Source: Alisma plantago-aquatica
Taxonomy: Eukaryota > Streptophyta > Magnoliopsida > Alismatales > Alismataceae
Direction: 5' to 3'
DNA length: 64,000 bases
NCBI GenBank assembly: GCA_963693085.1
Contig: OY856412.1
Span: 1,125,066,744-1,125,130,743, forward strand
The position numbers and the translations under genes were made by a program. The notes beneath the pieces were generated by a model. The model had not been told where the DNA came from. It was given only the letters and a program-made list of their open reading frames with translations, and searched no databases. How positions within the stretch are numbered: position 1 is the first letter of the stretch; each line of letters starts with the position of its first letter. This document shows, piece after piece, positions 1 through 10,756 of this stretch.

Positions 1-1635
1 AGATTTTCCACAAAAGCAACCAACTCGCAACCTGAACCAATCATTCACAACTGAAACGGTCGGTTGGGGACCTGAACCGGTCGGTTGACACCTCAACCGA
101 TCGGTTGGGACACCTCAACCGGTCAGTTCACAAGTGAACCGGTTGGTTGGTGGTCCTGGTCGGTTCCCGATTGACTTTCCTTCTTTTGTTTCTAATTGGT
201 ATCGAATACCAGTCCTATTTCCCAATCAAATTAGGCAATTGAAATGAAAGGAAAATTATCACCAATCCTACTTTCCCAACATGCTCAGTTGTACTAGTTG
301 AATCGATCGTTTCAACATTTGAAGCAATCGGTTCACCCTGATCTTGAGCCGATCGGTTCAACATTTGAGCCGACCGGTTCAACATTTGAGCCGACCGGTT
401 CACCAACCTCAGCCGATCGGTTCATCACATGAGCCGATCGGTTGGGAGTGCAGATTGTGCAGAATCAGTCAATTGCAATTTCAATCAATCCGATACTCCA
501 ATCAATGTGTCCAACACCTTGAACAATATGATATTAAGTTATCAATTGATTGAGTGTTAAATTGAACTACTAAACTCCTTTAATAATCAATCTAAACATT
601 GCTTGTGGACAAAACTCCTCTTCCAGGTTAAATCCTATGTGTGTGACCCTGCAGGTCCATTTCACGTTGGCAGTGAAAGTCCATAACACTTATGACTTCA
701 CAAGCAAAGAGCGGTGCCTAGTCACACATTCGTGCTACCCAAGTGAAAGTAGAAAGTTGGAGAACAACTTTCAATCCTACAATCCATGAATGGTGTTACA
801 GTGAATGTATAATTCCTTTGTCACCGATATCCTGAATGAACTCAAGGCATGGAACAGTCATCCTATCAACGTTCATTCACTTTCTTGATCTCAGAGTAGA
901 TTGAACGAGATATGTATGACATCAATATCACATACTGATTCACACATGCGTGCGCACGCCTATCTCAATCCTACTCATCAAGTGGCCTTGGATATCAAAT
1001 TCCCTCAGGAGGGACAAATCCCATATCTATCACTCACCCCTCAAAAGCCCCATGTGTCAAAGCCACCCAATCATCACCTTTATAACAACCCATGTTTCAG
1101 GACTGTGTTTGATGATGTCAAAATGTTCCCAACGACATGTGTTGAGTGTAGTGATTTCAGGTCAAAGAATCACACTCACCACCATCACTATGAGTACTGA
1201 CTGTGACTACCATGTCATGGTTCCATGTGTCAAACTCACGGTGGGTCTGTCCGGTGCACTTGTTCTCTAACAAGTACCTATGTGTTTGGTTTGATATCTC
1301 TATATCATGACTAATGAGATTCTGTCATCAACCAACACCACAATCTAGTCTTGTGTGTCAATTCTGTCTATCTACCTTCCATAATGACATCCGACTAGGG
1401 ACATAACAAGAATGTACAAACTCTTAACATCCATATGATCTCATCGTTCAGGTCGTGAACCTGAAGGCATACGTCATTGAGTACTGTCATTCTCTAGACA
1501 TCCAATCTGTTCTATCACTATCTCATATGACTGAACCAGAAAGAAGTGGAAGCTTGCCTTTGATGTTTATCAAATCAATCTTAATGTATCCCACCAATCA
1601 TCCCATGATTGGCTCTCAGGGCATACATACCAACA
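1..1635 (-). repeat. Partial LTR of copia family D, minus strand
   Basis: Reading the minus strand, an LTR begins at position 1635 with TGTTGGTATGTATGCCCTGA and runs left out of the window. The same start is seen on the plus strand at 20318, 24791 and 54124, and the following 1 kb is recognisably the same sequence. Short ORFs here are not genes. The right edge abuts palindrome-rich sequence of gypsy A, so this copy probably inserted into that element. No target-site duplication can be checked because the other end is outside the window. It could be a solo LTR or one end of a full element. Confidence 0.85.
61..445. repeat. Array of CGGTCGGTT-type inverted repeats in D LTR
   Basis: Many short, near-perfect palindromes such as GAACCGGTCGGTTC and CAACCGATCGGTTG occur in two clusters, about 61-165 and 325-445. 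In the second cluster a roughly 21-bp unit (GAGCCGACCGGTTCAACATTT-like, quoted in part) repeats in tandem. Other D LTR copies have a different palindrome, based on GATGACCGTCTC, in the corresponding part of the LTR. The role is unknown. Position within the LTR suggests a regulatory or replication region. Confidence 0.75.
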
Positions 1636-1679
1636 ACGAATGCTACTTTTAGAGGAGTATGGGAGAACTATGAGTTACA

Positions 1680-2340
1680 AGACTCATTATGCAACATGGC
1701 ATGTGGACCACTTCACACGCCGTGTATCATATTTTTTTGAATAAAAAAAAGATACAAAGATCATCTCGTATGGTGTGTACAAGGACAAGATGGCATGTCT
1801 GAAATAGAAATATTTCAATTCTATAACAACTTCATGCACACAGCATGTACACCCACCAACACAGCGTGAGGGATTTTTTTTTTGGTTCATACCAAGTTTC
1901 CATAGAATATGGGAATTACGTCGTGTAAGAAAAATACATGTCATGTGATTTCTTATGAGGAAATTTGTCAAAAATCATAGTAAACATTCCTTACAGTGTG
2001 TAGTCTACTGTACATGGCGTGTGAAGATCTTGCACAAAAATTAACCAATCAGACAAACTTTCTTCCTTATTCCATGTGGCCTTCTGCCATAGGATGTGAC
2101 GTTTGCAAAGGAAATTTCAACTTTTATCAGCTCTGGCTCTTAAGACATGTGGTCTCCTACCACATTCTATTGTTTTCACAAGAAGAACTACAACAATTTG
2201 GTAGAAATCATGGGTTACAATGTGTATACTTTCAACACGGCGTGTCGATGAGTAATTTTGGGGTAAATAAACGACAAGCCTACAACGTGTTGGAAACACT
2301 TACGCCATGTTTGCAACAGGTTAAAGGGTTGTGAGCCCTA
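1680..2340. repeat. Palindrome-rich spacer upstream of env-like ORF (gypsy A)
   Basis: Contains repeated imperfect inverted motifs of the type ACATGGCRTGT...ACACRCCRTGT, for example around 1693-1725, 1771-1800, 1838-1870, 1983-2030 and 2072-2105. The same motif family reappears in the 3' LTR of this element at 5340-5600. This parallels element C, where LTR-like inverted repeats also sit just before the env-like ORF. No coding potential is apparent; ORFs spanning it are repeat artefacts. Confidence 0.65.
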
Positions 2341-2790
2341 AAATTAGTTCATTTCACCCAACCCTCACGCAGTGTAGCTGACTCTCCAGCCAACCTTGTG
2401 CATGCCGTAACACACCCTCCTCCATCACGCACTAATGTCCACACTGCCATATCGCCAACAACAATAGCAGTTGCAACCACCATCTCGAATTGTGAGCTCC
2501 ACTCTACCACATCAAAAACTACCACATGCAACCAAAACCTCCATCTCTACATGGCCGCTTTCGAAGACTGCCACTGATCCAGTCAAATAAGAAGGGAATG
2601 AGTTCCTCCACCAACCTCCACCTTTTGCCATCTGCAACGATCACCCCAGGATCAACAATGGCTATTGCAAGACGCCATAACAGTCCCAATACACCGTGTT
2701 TGTCTTAGGGCATAGTTGAAGAAAGAATGATGGTGACACACTATGTGATTAATCTGTTATAGCATGTCGGTTCACCCAACAACTGTTAAA
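2341..2790 (+). other. Noncoding CT- and CA-rich leader before env-like ORF
   Basis: About 450 bases rich in C, A and T with many CCACC and CATC runs on the plus strand, placed between the palindrome spacer and the ATG at 2791. No domain or RNA gene was recognised. By analogy with element C it may be an untranslated leader of an env-like transcript, but no clear TATA box or splice site was found. Confidence 0.35.
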
Positions 2791-4060
2791 ATGCCGCGAA
2801 CTAAGATTTTCCCAAGAGAGCCCGCCTTGAGCCTGAACCATCTTCCTCTAATGTTTCCTTTGTCTAGATAGTGCACTTCATGTTGAATGTAGAGGAGGAT
2901 GTCATCTTACACCGTCTTGCCTCTCGTTAGGTAGTTTTGACTAGGTGTGCATACCTAAATGATATGGAACGGCTAGGTATTCTCAATGAAACTAGGGACT
3001 ACATCATATTCTTAAGCCTAGGCCTATGCTGCATAAACAACATCCCTACATACACTCTCTTGACTTATGAGTTTTTGATGACCTTTAAAGAAGAAGAAGA
3101 CTCATCTGATAAGCATGAACCTTTTAGTCTGATATCATTTCAGTTGATGAACAAACCATTCAAATTGACTTTCAAATGATTTTGAAACTTGATGCAATTT
3201 GATTATGATGCTAGTATCATCATGTTAGAGCAATTTGAGCCCGTCACTTTCTGGAGCTAGATCACTGAAGAAACCTCTTAAATTCTTGCCAAGTCCAGAG
3301 TATCACATGTTCACAACCCAATTGTTCTCTATATTCACCGCCTTTTCAGCACAAGTATTTTCTCATGGAAGGAAACACAAGGTGTAGTTGGCAAATTGGA
3401 TTTGTTTTTCCTATGGTATATGTTGCATAACTATTATGTAAACATCAGGTACCATTTTATTTCATGAATCGTAAAGATCCAAAAAGAATGAAAAGGAGAC
3501 ATCATGATAGGGGTGTGATCACCAAAGTTGCATTGTTTTGATGCTTCATCTGTCTACTATTGATCCCCTAGATGGGGGAATGTGTTGATTGTGATTCTCT
3601 CATTTCCTATGGCTTGTTGAGAAAAGATAAGAATGGCAAAAAATTTCATAAGATCCACCAAAAATCCTCTTTCATCTAGTTTGACAAACCCTATCCTCAC
3701 AACTCTCAGAGATAAAGCCAACTAGAAGTATATTCAAAATGAAGGACCTTCTATAGGTGCACAACCAGAGTCTTCCTCTACAAGAACTAATGTTCCACCA
3801 CCTCCTTCCATGGGTACTATATATAATTCACTTATACGTACCCATGTATGAGGCAACTTTATGGGCATGCTCAACATAGATTTGATGATCAAGATACCCA
3901 CATCTCTTATCTCTCCTAGTTGTACACCGTCCTATCCCAGAACGTTGCTGACATCCACAACATGGTGTCTAGGATGGATTCCTGGCATATCTCTCAGGAT
4001 CATTATGGCTATCCTCCACAACCATATCCTCCTTCGGGATCTTCCTCATCCATGGACATC
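2791..4060 (+). pseudogene. Decayed Athila-type env-like ORF (gypsy A)
   Basis: An ATG at 2791 opens a short reading frame (MPRTKIFPREPA), followed by frames with several stops. The stretch 2937-3179 reads CAYLNDMERLGILNETRDYI and then a PTYTLLTYEFL motif, which resembles the conserved N-terminal block of Athila ORF1/env-like proteins (E-x-LGI...PTY-x-L-T-x-EFL). Further on, around 3240-3420, frames contain KSRVSHVHNP and IHRLFSTSIF, matching the next conserved block of that family. The last part (3850-4060) is Q-, H- and P-rich with a heptad-like section, as at the C-terminus of these proteins. Their function is unknown. Multiple stops and frame changes make it non-functional. Confidence 0.6.
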
Positions 4061-4068
4061 AACAAGCA

Positions 4069-4100
4069 GTGAGGACAATGAAAATTTAAAGCTTAGGGGG
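4069..4100 (+). promoter_or_regulatory. First polypurine-like signal of gypsy A
   Basis: GTGAGGACAATG followed 17 bases later by AGCTTAGGGGG. The same arrangement occurs directly before the 3' LTR at 5080-5112, where it is the expected 3' polypurine tract. This copy lies about 1 kb upstream, just after the env-like ORF, and no LTR follows it. It may be a second plus-strand primer or a duplicated relic. Confidence 0.6.
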
Positions 4101-5079
4101 TGTACAAATGACTGATAGCTTTAGTTATATTTTTATGTCATCTGCTTATGCCATTTCATTTGTTGTTTGCATATTTTGCATTTCTTCTCACATTCTTACA
4201 TGATTATTGAGTGGAAATTTTTGATCAATTTTCCCTACTGCTTGAACCATCATATTGCATTAAGTGCATGGCTATATGATGACACATTGGGCATGAATCA
4301 TCCTATTTTGTCTATTCATCCCTATATTTAGGTATTTGGCTAAACATAAATTGTGATTCTCTCACTCATGTTCTTAAATATTGTAATGATTCAAATGCTT
4401 TCAATTTCTCAGCTTTATATCTTTGAGTAGAAATAAGATGACTTTGCCAACCTTATAATGCATTTTTTCACTTCTCTACTTGAATTTTTTTTACAAAATG
4501 AATATCTTCATGCATGACTCTAAATAATGGGGGGTGAGTTAGAATATGACTGTGTGGTTCTAAAGCGGATCCTGAACCACAATAAGAAGGGGAAATTCTG
4601 ATCTTCATTTGAAAATCCAAACCCCATAAAAGATGGACAAGTCGCCCACATTTCCACCAACCCAATGAAGGTTGGGGATTACGTTTGAAAGAGGGAAATA
4701 AATCCCCCAATGATATTCCACATGTGTGTAAGCCTATATTAGAAGCTGTGTATCTCACAATGAAATCAAATTGAATTTTTTTCTTGAATAATAATGTCCT
4801 TGTAGGAGGATGAAAATTTTCATTTCATTCAACTTTAGGGCAAATAATTATCTTTTTAGGTCTGTCAACTTGTCTCTATCTCTCTAGCTGATTTTTTCAA
4901 AGCAAATTGAATGTCTATTCGAACTTAAAATCTTATATTGAGAGTTAGAGTTGATTTCATGTTTAGTTACATATCTAAATGATGAAAAATTGCCAGTTTG
5001 AGATATATCAATTCATATTCATAAGGATCTTATTTTTACCCATCTGTTTATCTTCAACCATTTATTTAGTTCTTTTTGC
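4101..5079 (+). other. Noncoding region between the two polypurine signals (gypsy A)
   Basis: About 980 bases of AT-rich sequence with scattered stops in all frames and no recognised domain, tRNA or repeat. Elements B and C have a comparable noncoding stretch of 1.1-1.4 kb in the same place. Confidence 0.5.
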
Positions 5080-5112
5080 TTGAGGATAAGAAATGGTTCA
5101 AACTTAGGGGGA
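5080..5112 (+). promoter_or_regulatory. 3' polypurine tract of gypsy A
   Basis: TTGAGGATAAG, then AACTTAGGGGGA directly before TTTGATGTGC at the LTR start. Polypurine tracts prime plus-strand DNA synthesis in LTR retrotransposons and lie immediately 5' of the 3' LTR, so this fixes the LTR boundary at 5115. Confidence 0.75.
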
Positions 5113-5114
5113 TT

Positions 5115-6615
5115 TGATGTGCAAAAATCATATCATATTTTCATACCATTTGGGTTGCACATTTCACTCAATTTTACCATATTCCTACTCTGATTCATGC
5201 TAGAATATTTGTTTCTTATTGATCTTACTTGTGACATGGTTTGAATTGAAAGTACCCCATATTATACTCATACTGAAGGGAAAATGCCTAAAATATGATT
5301 ATTTGGCATTTCCAAAGTTAGCCCAATTTCCGGAATTCAACATTCAACAAACAACAAGCAACACGACATGTAGACCACTCTACACGGTGTTTGAATCTTA
5401 GAAAGAAATCTCCTTAGTGGATTTGAGCTACGAAGTGTGACCCAACTACACGACATGGCTAAGAAAATCCTAAATTCACCAAGAAATCTTCCTTACTCCA
5501 TGTGGCCACTCCACATGGTGTGTCGCTTGTGATTGTGGCCCGACCAAAGCGGAAACTGAAGCTCACATGGCATGTTGACTTATTTACACTGTGTGTAAGG
5601 CATATTCTTTATACATTTTAGAAACAAATTCTCATTTTTGTAGGCCATAACAAACGAAACCCCTTGGGAAGCAGATCAAGTATCATTTGGAGCATTTGGA
5701 GACCAGAGACGAGGCTGGAGTTGTGTAGCTACAATTTTGGAGAGAAAGCTAGGGTTTATCGGGAGAGAACCCATCCTTGACTCCATTTCATGAAGTTGTA
5801 GAGAGAAGGTTGCTAAAGTGAGGAGTGGTTGTAGATATGAATATCCACCTCTTGGATGGAGATTTCCATTTGTTCTTCATTCCTAAAAATTTACTTGTCT
5901 TTACTCTCTCTACTCATGTTTCAATGACTTATCATTTGTACTTGTATTTCCTCACCACGAGTGAGTAAACTACTTTTCTTGGGAATGGGAGAGTAGCTCC
6001 CATGTCATGACTCATGTGAATTCAAATTTCATGTTTGATATTAGTTATTCTTCTATTTCAAAATGAGCTATGGTGTTTATCTTCTTGTATGCATGGCTAG
6101 TCATCATGTTTACATGCTTTATGCTTCTTATTAATTTCTCGGAAGAGGAGAGGTAGGGAATAGCCATTTTGACAAACTTGACCATAGGAATGTCTAGGGT
6201 TATGTTGAGGATTCTAGGTTGTAGTTTGAATCTGTGTATATGCATGTGAATGTTGTATAAGGTTAGGACTATCTTATATCATCAGGAGACGTATTTAGAT
6301 GACAACAACCTACCCTTGTGAAGACTGACTAGTATAAATGGAATTCATGGTTCTATTTTTGGGTCATGATGTGGAAGTGAAATCCCATATCGGAGATTCT
6401 CTTGATCGGATTTAATAATTCTCCAAGTGATTAGTGCTTTAATTTTCTTTCTTTCATAATTGCAATTTGTTTAATACAAAACCAATATTTTTATTGTAAC
6501 CGACCTAGATTGTAGAAAATAATAGGTTTGCACCTTGCTAGCCTAGCTCCATATGGTTTGACCTTGACTATAATTGACCCCATATACTTGCATGTGATTG
6601 ACGAGTTAAAACATT
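5115..6615 (+). repeat. 3' LTR of gypsy A
   Basis: Starts TGATGTGCAAAAATCATATC after the polypurine tract. It contains inverted ACACGGCATGT/ACATGGCGTGT motifs at 5340-5600 and a TATA-like TCTTTATACA near 5609, then a G/A-rich leader-like stretch. The tail (6490-6610) resembles Athila-type LTR ends, but no clear CA terminus or primer site follows: copia F begins at about 6616. The right boundary is therefore approximate, and the LTR may be cut short by a few bases or more. Confidence 0.7.
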
Positions 6616-7300
6616 CAATTATTTAAAATATGCTTGCCTTTGAAAATCAACATCTAACTCAATGCCAAGAAAATATCATAGAAACCCAAGGTCTTTGATT
6701 ACAAAATTCTTCATAAGATAAGTCTTTGTAGCAGTAATTCCTACAACATCACTTCCATATAGGATGATATCATACACATAAACAATAAGAATAATAATTC
6801 CAAAGGTAGTGGTTTTGATAAACACATAATGGTGACATTAAGATTGCATGAAGCCAAATTTGTGTAGTACAAGGGATAACTTGTCAAACTAAGCTTGAGG
6901 ACTCTATTTGAGGCCGTAAATGGCCTTCTTTAGAAGGTATACTTTCCCATAGCACCCCCAATCAATAACTTGGAGGTTGTGACATATAGACAGTCTCCTG
7001 TAAATCTTCATGTAGAATGGTGTTCTTAACATCTACTTGATGTAAGTGCCAACCTTTATTAATAGAAATATAAATCAAAATGTGGACAATATTAAGACAA
7101 GAAACTGGAGAAAAGGTTTCAAAGTAATCAATCCCAGCTTCTTGTGTGTTTCCCTTAGCAACAAGTATGTCCTTTAGGCATTCAACTATCTCATCAGGAA
7201 AATTTCACTATAAAAAGCCATCAACAACTAACAAGTTTACTACCTACAGGTAGATCAACAAGGCCCCATGTCCCATGAGAGTGAAGTGCATCCATCTCTT
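6616..7300 (-). pseudogene. Reverse transcriptase fragment, copia F
   Basis: On the minus strand this encodes parts of a copia reverse transcriptase. Around 6751-6795 the catalytic block reads VYVYDIILY, a damaged form of the usual Y-V-D-D-I-I-L. Near 6655-6700 a frame reads KDLGFL, a stop, then YFLGIEL, the block that follows the catalytic motif in this family. In-frame stops and frame changes are frequent. The fragment ends abruptly at the left edge, without the RNase H domain that should follow. Confidence 0.7.
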
Positions 7301-7679
7301 TATCCATGGGTTATTTCCACACATAGTGTAGTAGTGCATCCTGAACATTCTTTGGAATAGAAATTGCAGATAGAGAAGTATTAAGCTGAGCCATGGAAGC
7401 ATTCAAATGATTTGTAGACACATGTTGAGAAATACAATATTTGGTATGAGATTGTCTCCCCTTTCATATTGCAATGAGAACATCAAAATCAGAAATTGTA
7501 ACAGAGTCAATAATATTACCATTGTCTCAAGGTGGATCATCAGTCTTAGAAGATGTCAAAGTAGGGGATACGTCAGGTAGAGGTGCAGACATAGTGGGGT
7601 CAAGAATGGTCACAATTGAAAGTAAACACCTTGTTACTAGGGTCATAAAATAAAGATGTATCTTCAAAAAATGTGACAT

Positions 7680-8600
7680 CTACACTGACAAACAAATGAC
7701 ATGGAACATGATCAAAATATTTATACCCTTTTGTGTACAAGAGTAACCAAGAAAACAATAATGGAAATCATGGGATGATAGTTTATCATTCCCAGGTTGA
7801 TGATTATGAACAAAACATAGACAACCAAAAAAATTTGGTGGTAAAACAAAGATAGGTTCATGAAAGTAAAGAAGGTTATAAGGAATCTTATTTTGAAGCA
7901 CATAAGAAGGCATCTAAATAATGAGATAATTGGGTAAAAGATTTGCATCAACCCAATAAAGTTTAGGTACTTCCATTTCAACTAGGAGAGTGTGAGATAC
8001 ATTAAGAAGATGCCTATTCTTCCTTTTGACAACTCCATTTTGTTGTGGGATATAGGGACACAAAGTTTAGTGAATAACCCCCTTGGAAATAAAATCTTTT
8101 AAAAATAGTGTTGCACATATTTAGAAGCATTATCGGTGCAGGAAAATTTAGTAACAACAGAAAATTGAGTTTTTATTTCATTAAGAAATTTAGAGAAAAC
8201 ATCTAAAACATTAGAATAGTCTTTTAACAAATAGATCCAAGTAGCACGAGACTAGTCATCAATAAAGGTAACACAATACCATCACCGATATGATTATCAA
8301 TACAACATATTCCCCAAACATTGGAGTGAATTAAGTAAAATAAACTTGGAATCCTATTGTTATGATGATGAGGAAACTTTGTTTGATAATATTTTCCTAG
8401 ATGAAAGGACTAACATGAAAAGTTCTCAATAGACAAAGTTGGAAATAAAGACTACAATTTCAAAGTAGAAGGGTGACCAAGTCACATGTTCCATTGATGA
8501 AGGGAGCTAGTCTGGGCCGTAAGGGTAGTGGTTGAAAGGTTTGACGAGGTCTACAAGTAGTACAAACCATCTCCACCTTCATAACCCCCGCCAATCATAT
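7680..8600 (-). pseudogene. Integrase core fragment, copia F
   Basis: Minus-strand frames give YCVTFIDD then SRATWIYLLK, and LNEIKTQFSVVTKF before CTDNASKY; these match the copia integrase core, with a TFIDDYSR-like block and a second-aspartate block (RSDN-like). Downstream, 7680-7981 reads VYVLFI and DFHYCFLGYS, matching the segment after the core (GC.CFVH...K...YC.FLGYS). Frameshifts and stops prevent function. The role in an intact element would be insertion of the cDNA. Confidence 0.65.
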
Positions 8601-8631
8601 TATTTGTCATGAGATCCTACACAGAGACATT

Positions 8632-8868
8632 TTAAGGAAAGAAGGTTACACTACAATTTAAGGTTTTTGCAATTTTACTAACAAACATCAAGTTTAACAA
8701 GAATTTAGGCACAAACAAGATAGATTTAATAAGAATAGGGTTTATATCTCCTCTCCCAACAACTGGAGAAGTGGTCCCATCTACCAAACGTACATGACGA
8801 TGGCAAGTAAATTTCTTCAGGAAAGTAAACAATTTCGTATTACCATTCATATGAGTTGTAGCACCCAA
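8632..8868 (-). pseudogene. Aspartic protease remnant, copia F
   Basis: A 78-residue open frame starts at GATTHMNGNTKLF, corresponding to the copia protease active-site block (D-S/T-G-A-x-x-H), with the catalytic Asp lying just upstream in a broken frame. It continues VRLVDGTTSPVVGRGDI and SILFVPKFLLNLMFVSKIAK, the conserved C-terminal part of the protease. In an intact element it would process the Gag-Pol polyprotein. Confidence 0.7.
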
Positions 8869-8899
8869 ATCAATAACCCAATCATCTTTGAATGAAGAG

Positions 8900-9985
8900 G
8901 AAGAAGCTTAAAAAGATGAGGGTTCACCTAATTGTTGAGCAATGTTTTCTTGAGGAGTAATAGTAGCAACAGAGTGGCCTTGATTAATTTTTTAAGGTAA
9001 GAAGAACTTAGTGTCACCATATGAGGTTTAGTAACACGAGGAACATGGGTACAATCTCCATCAACATTGGTAATTAACACTTTATTTGCCCATTTGTGTT
9101 TCCCATAATTTTTCTAGAACTTTTCCTCATTGTGTTTAGTGTGCTTGTAGAAATTACAAAATCTAAGTTAAGATGAGGAAGAAGAGGATCCTCTCCCACT
9201 GTTGTTGAGAAATTTTCCCTGACGATGATCATGATTACCTCGTCTGATAACAACAATGGATGTAGGCTCTTCGTTAGTAGGGGTATAAGATACAAAGAGG
9301 GATAGTCACAGATAGACATCATCTAATGTTGGAAATGGTTCAGAGGGAATAATTTGCTGACGAACAACTTCATAACTAGGAGGTAGGGATGTCAAGAATT
9401 GACAAAGTTGTATTTCCTCTTGTTGCTTTTGCATCTTAACAAGATTGGATGATAAGGGGTGATGAAGGTAGAGTTCACCCCAAATCCCTTTAAAGGTGTC
9501 AAAGTGTGAAGAAAAGGCTGAGTTATCTTCAAGTTTAAGGGAATGCAAATGTTTGTATAGATAAAAAACTTGAGATGAATTTCCTATGCTGGAATACACT
9601 TAGGTGAGGGGATCCCATGCCTCCTTGGTGGTGGCGGTGAAGAGACATTAGCATAAATATGTGATTCACAACTATTCAAGATCCAAGAGAGAACGAGAGA
9701 GACATATTCAAACCAATTTTTAAAACTGGCCTTCAATTTTTCTTAGATGCTTCTTCAGTAGTTTTCTTTTTTATTAGATGTGTCTTCCTTTGGTGGAAGT
9801 AGACATGTTAGATGTTCTAGTTTCCATAAGGAGTGTGCATAGATCTGAAATGAGCATGCCCATTGGACATAGTTGGAGCCACTAAATTTTACAAAAGTTA
9901 CACACTTGAGGTGTGTTTCTGACATTCGAATAGTAGAAGAATATGACCCCATAATATACCAATACAAGATATAATAGAGCAACAA
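8900..9985 (-). pseudogene. Gag remnant, copia F
   Basis: Minus-strand pieces from 9985 to 9755 read KFSGSNYVQWACSFQIYAHS, the usual start of copia Gag (L-x-G-x-N-Y-x-x-W). The piece from 9599 to 9306 reads QVFYLYKHLHSLKL then FPTLDDVYL and LTSLPPSYEVVRQQI, the UBN2-type Gag core. The remainder down to about 8900 is low-similarity linker with a possible zinc-knuckle region (9074-9322). Several frame changes and stops are present. Confidence 0.7.
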
Positions 9986-10014
9986 AGAAAGAAAAGAAAC
10001 AAGTGTAGGCAGTT

Positions 10015-10180
10015 ATTGACATGCCATGTCAGGAAGTGGACATGCCATGTCACTTATAGAAGAATAGAACTAGAAGTTTCAGACAAGTCGTATCAAAAAT
10101 CAACATGCCATGTCACTTTCGACATATTTCAACAGTGACATATTCATTTTAGCAGCTCATAGCAACACACCATGTAGGTA
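10015..10180. repeat. GACATGCCATGTC palindromes in copia F leader
   Basis: Near-perfect palindromes of the form GACATGCCATGTC occur at about 10018-10030, 10039-10051 and 10102-10115, with a weaker copy (CACACCATGTAGG) near 10166. They lie in the untranslated leader between the primer site and gag. No function is known. Confidence 0.65.
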
Positions 10181-10548
10181 AGGAAAAGAACAAGACACAC
10201 AATAGATGGTAAACCTTATGGATCACCAAGGAAAATATATGTTAGAGAGATCCAATCATATATGATAATATGTGGACAAATCCCTATAGAAAGTGGTCAT
10301 AGATGATCACAAAAGGATGTCATACAACTTTCTGAACAACCATTCTTTAGGGCATAAGACTGATAGAAAGTCCATAGGCAATCTTATTAGATCCTCTTGT
10401 TGGAAAGAGGATAGACCTAGAGAAGATACTAGATCTCCTTTGGTATGATCATCAGTTGTCGATAAGGAAGAAGATGATGAGAGGGGATGGGGGAAGAGAT
10501 GGTGACAACGTTGGCTTGGAAAGGAGAAGTCTTGAGGCGGCTATCTAT
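10181..10548 (-). other. Noncoding leader of copia F
   Basis: Between the palindromes and the primer site. No ORF, RNA gene or repeat recognised. Confidence 0.4.
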
Positions 10549-10563
10549 CCTACTCTGGTACTA
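10549..10563 (-). promoter_or_regulatory. Degenerate tRNA-Met primer-binding site, copia F
   Basis: The minus strand reads TAGTACCAGAGTAGG directly after the LTR end TTATTCTCAACA. The usual copia primer site is TGGTATCAGAGC; two or three changes are present. Position directly next to the LTR supports the call. Confidence 0.65.
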
Positions 10564-10756
10564 TGTTGAGAATAATTGTCTTTCTATATACAAAAAGGAG
10601 TATAACCCTCTCCTATGAATAGGAGGGAAAAGAACAAGAAGCACATAGAAAGCCCTAATGGGCCTATTATACTTAAGTGCAATCACATACGACTAAGTGA
10701 AAAGGAATTTTTTTATTAAAGGGAATAAAACAACTAAATATAAATATATATCTCAA
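10564..10756 (-). repeat. Short LTR of copia F
   Basis: About 190 bp, ending on the minus strand in TTATTCTCAACA before the primer site. The outer edge is set by where the sequence switches to copia E gag homology (position 10757 corresponds to 14406), and the terminal bases appear to be TTGAGATATATATT, so the first TG is damaged. Only one LTR of this element is in the window. Confidence 0.55.

Larger units (their letters stand above)
1636..6615 (+). mobile_element. Gypsy A: 3' part of an Athila-like Ty3/gypsy element
   Basis: In order: a palindrome-rich spacer (1680-2340), a decayed env-like ORF (2791-4060), two GAGGA(C/T)AA-GGGG polypurine signals (4069-4100 and 5080-5112) and an LTR starting TGATGTGCAAAAATC at 5115. 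This is the usual 3' half of an Athila-type gypsy element. No pol of this copy is present: the left side is cut by the minus-strand D LTR at 1635, and the LTR end near 6615 runs into copia F. Env-like identity is moderate confidence; element type is fairly secure because of the polypurine tract followed by TG. Confidence 0.7.
6616..10756 (-). mobile_element. Copia F: minus-strand Ty1/copia element truncated in RT
   Basis: Read on the minus strand: LTR (10756-10564), degenerate tRNA-Met primer site (10563-10549), a leader with palindromes, gag, protease, integrase and reverse transcriptase. The order PR-INT-RT is diagnostic of Ty1/copia. The coding regions have many stops. At about 6616 the element stops inside RT, just after the YFLGIEL block, and is joined to the gypsy A LTR; RNase H and the second LTR are missing. 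The right side joins gag sequence of copia E at 10757. Confidence 0.8.
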
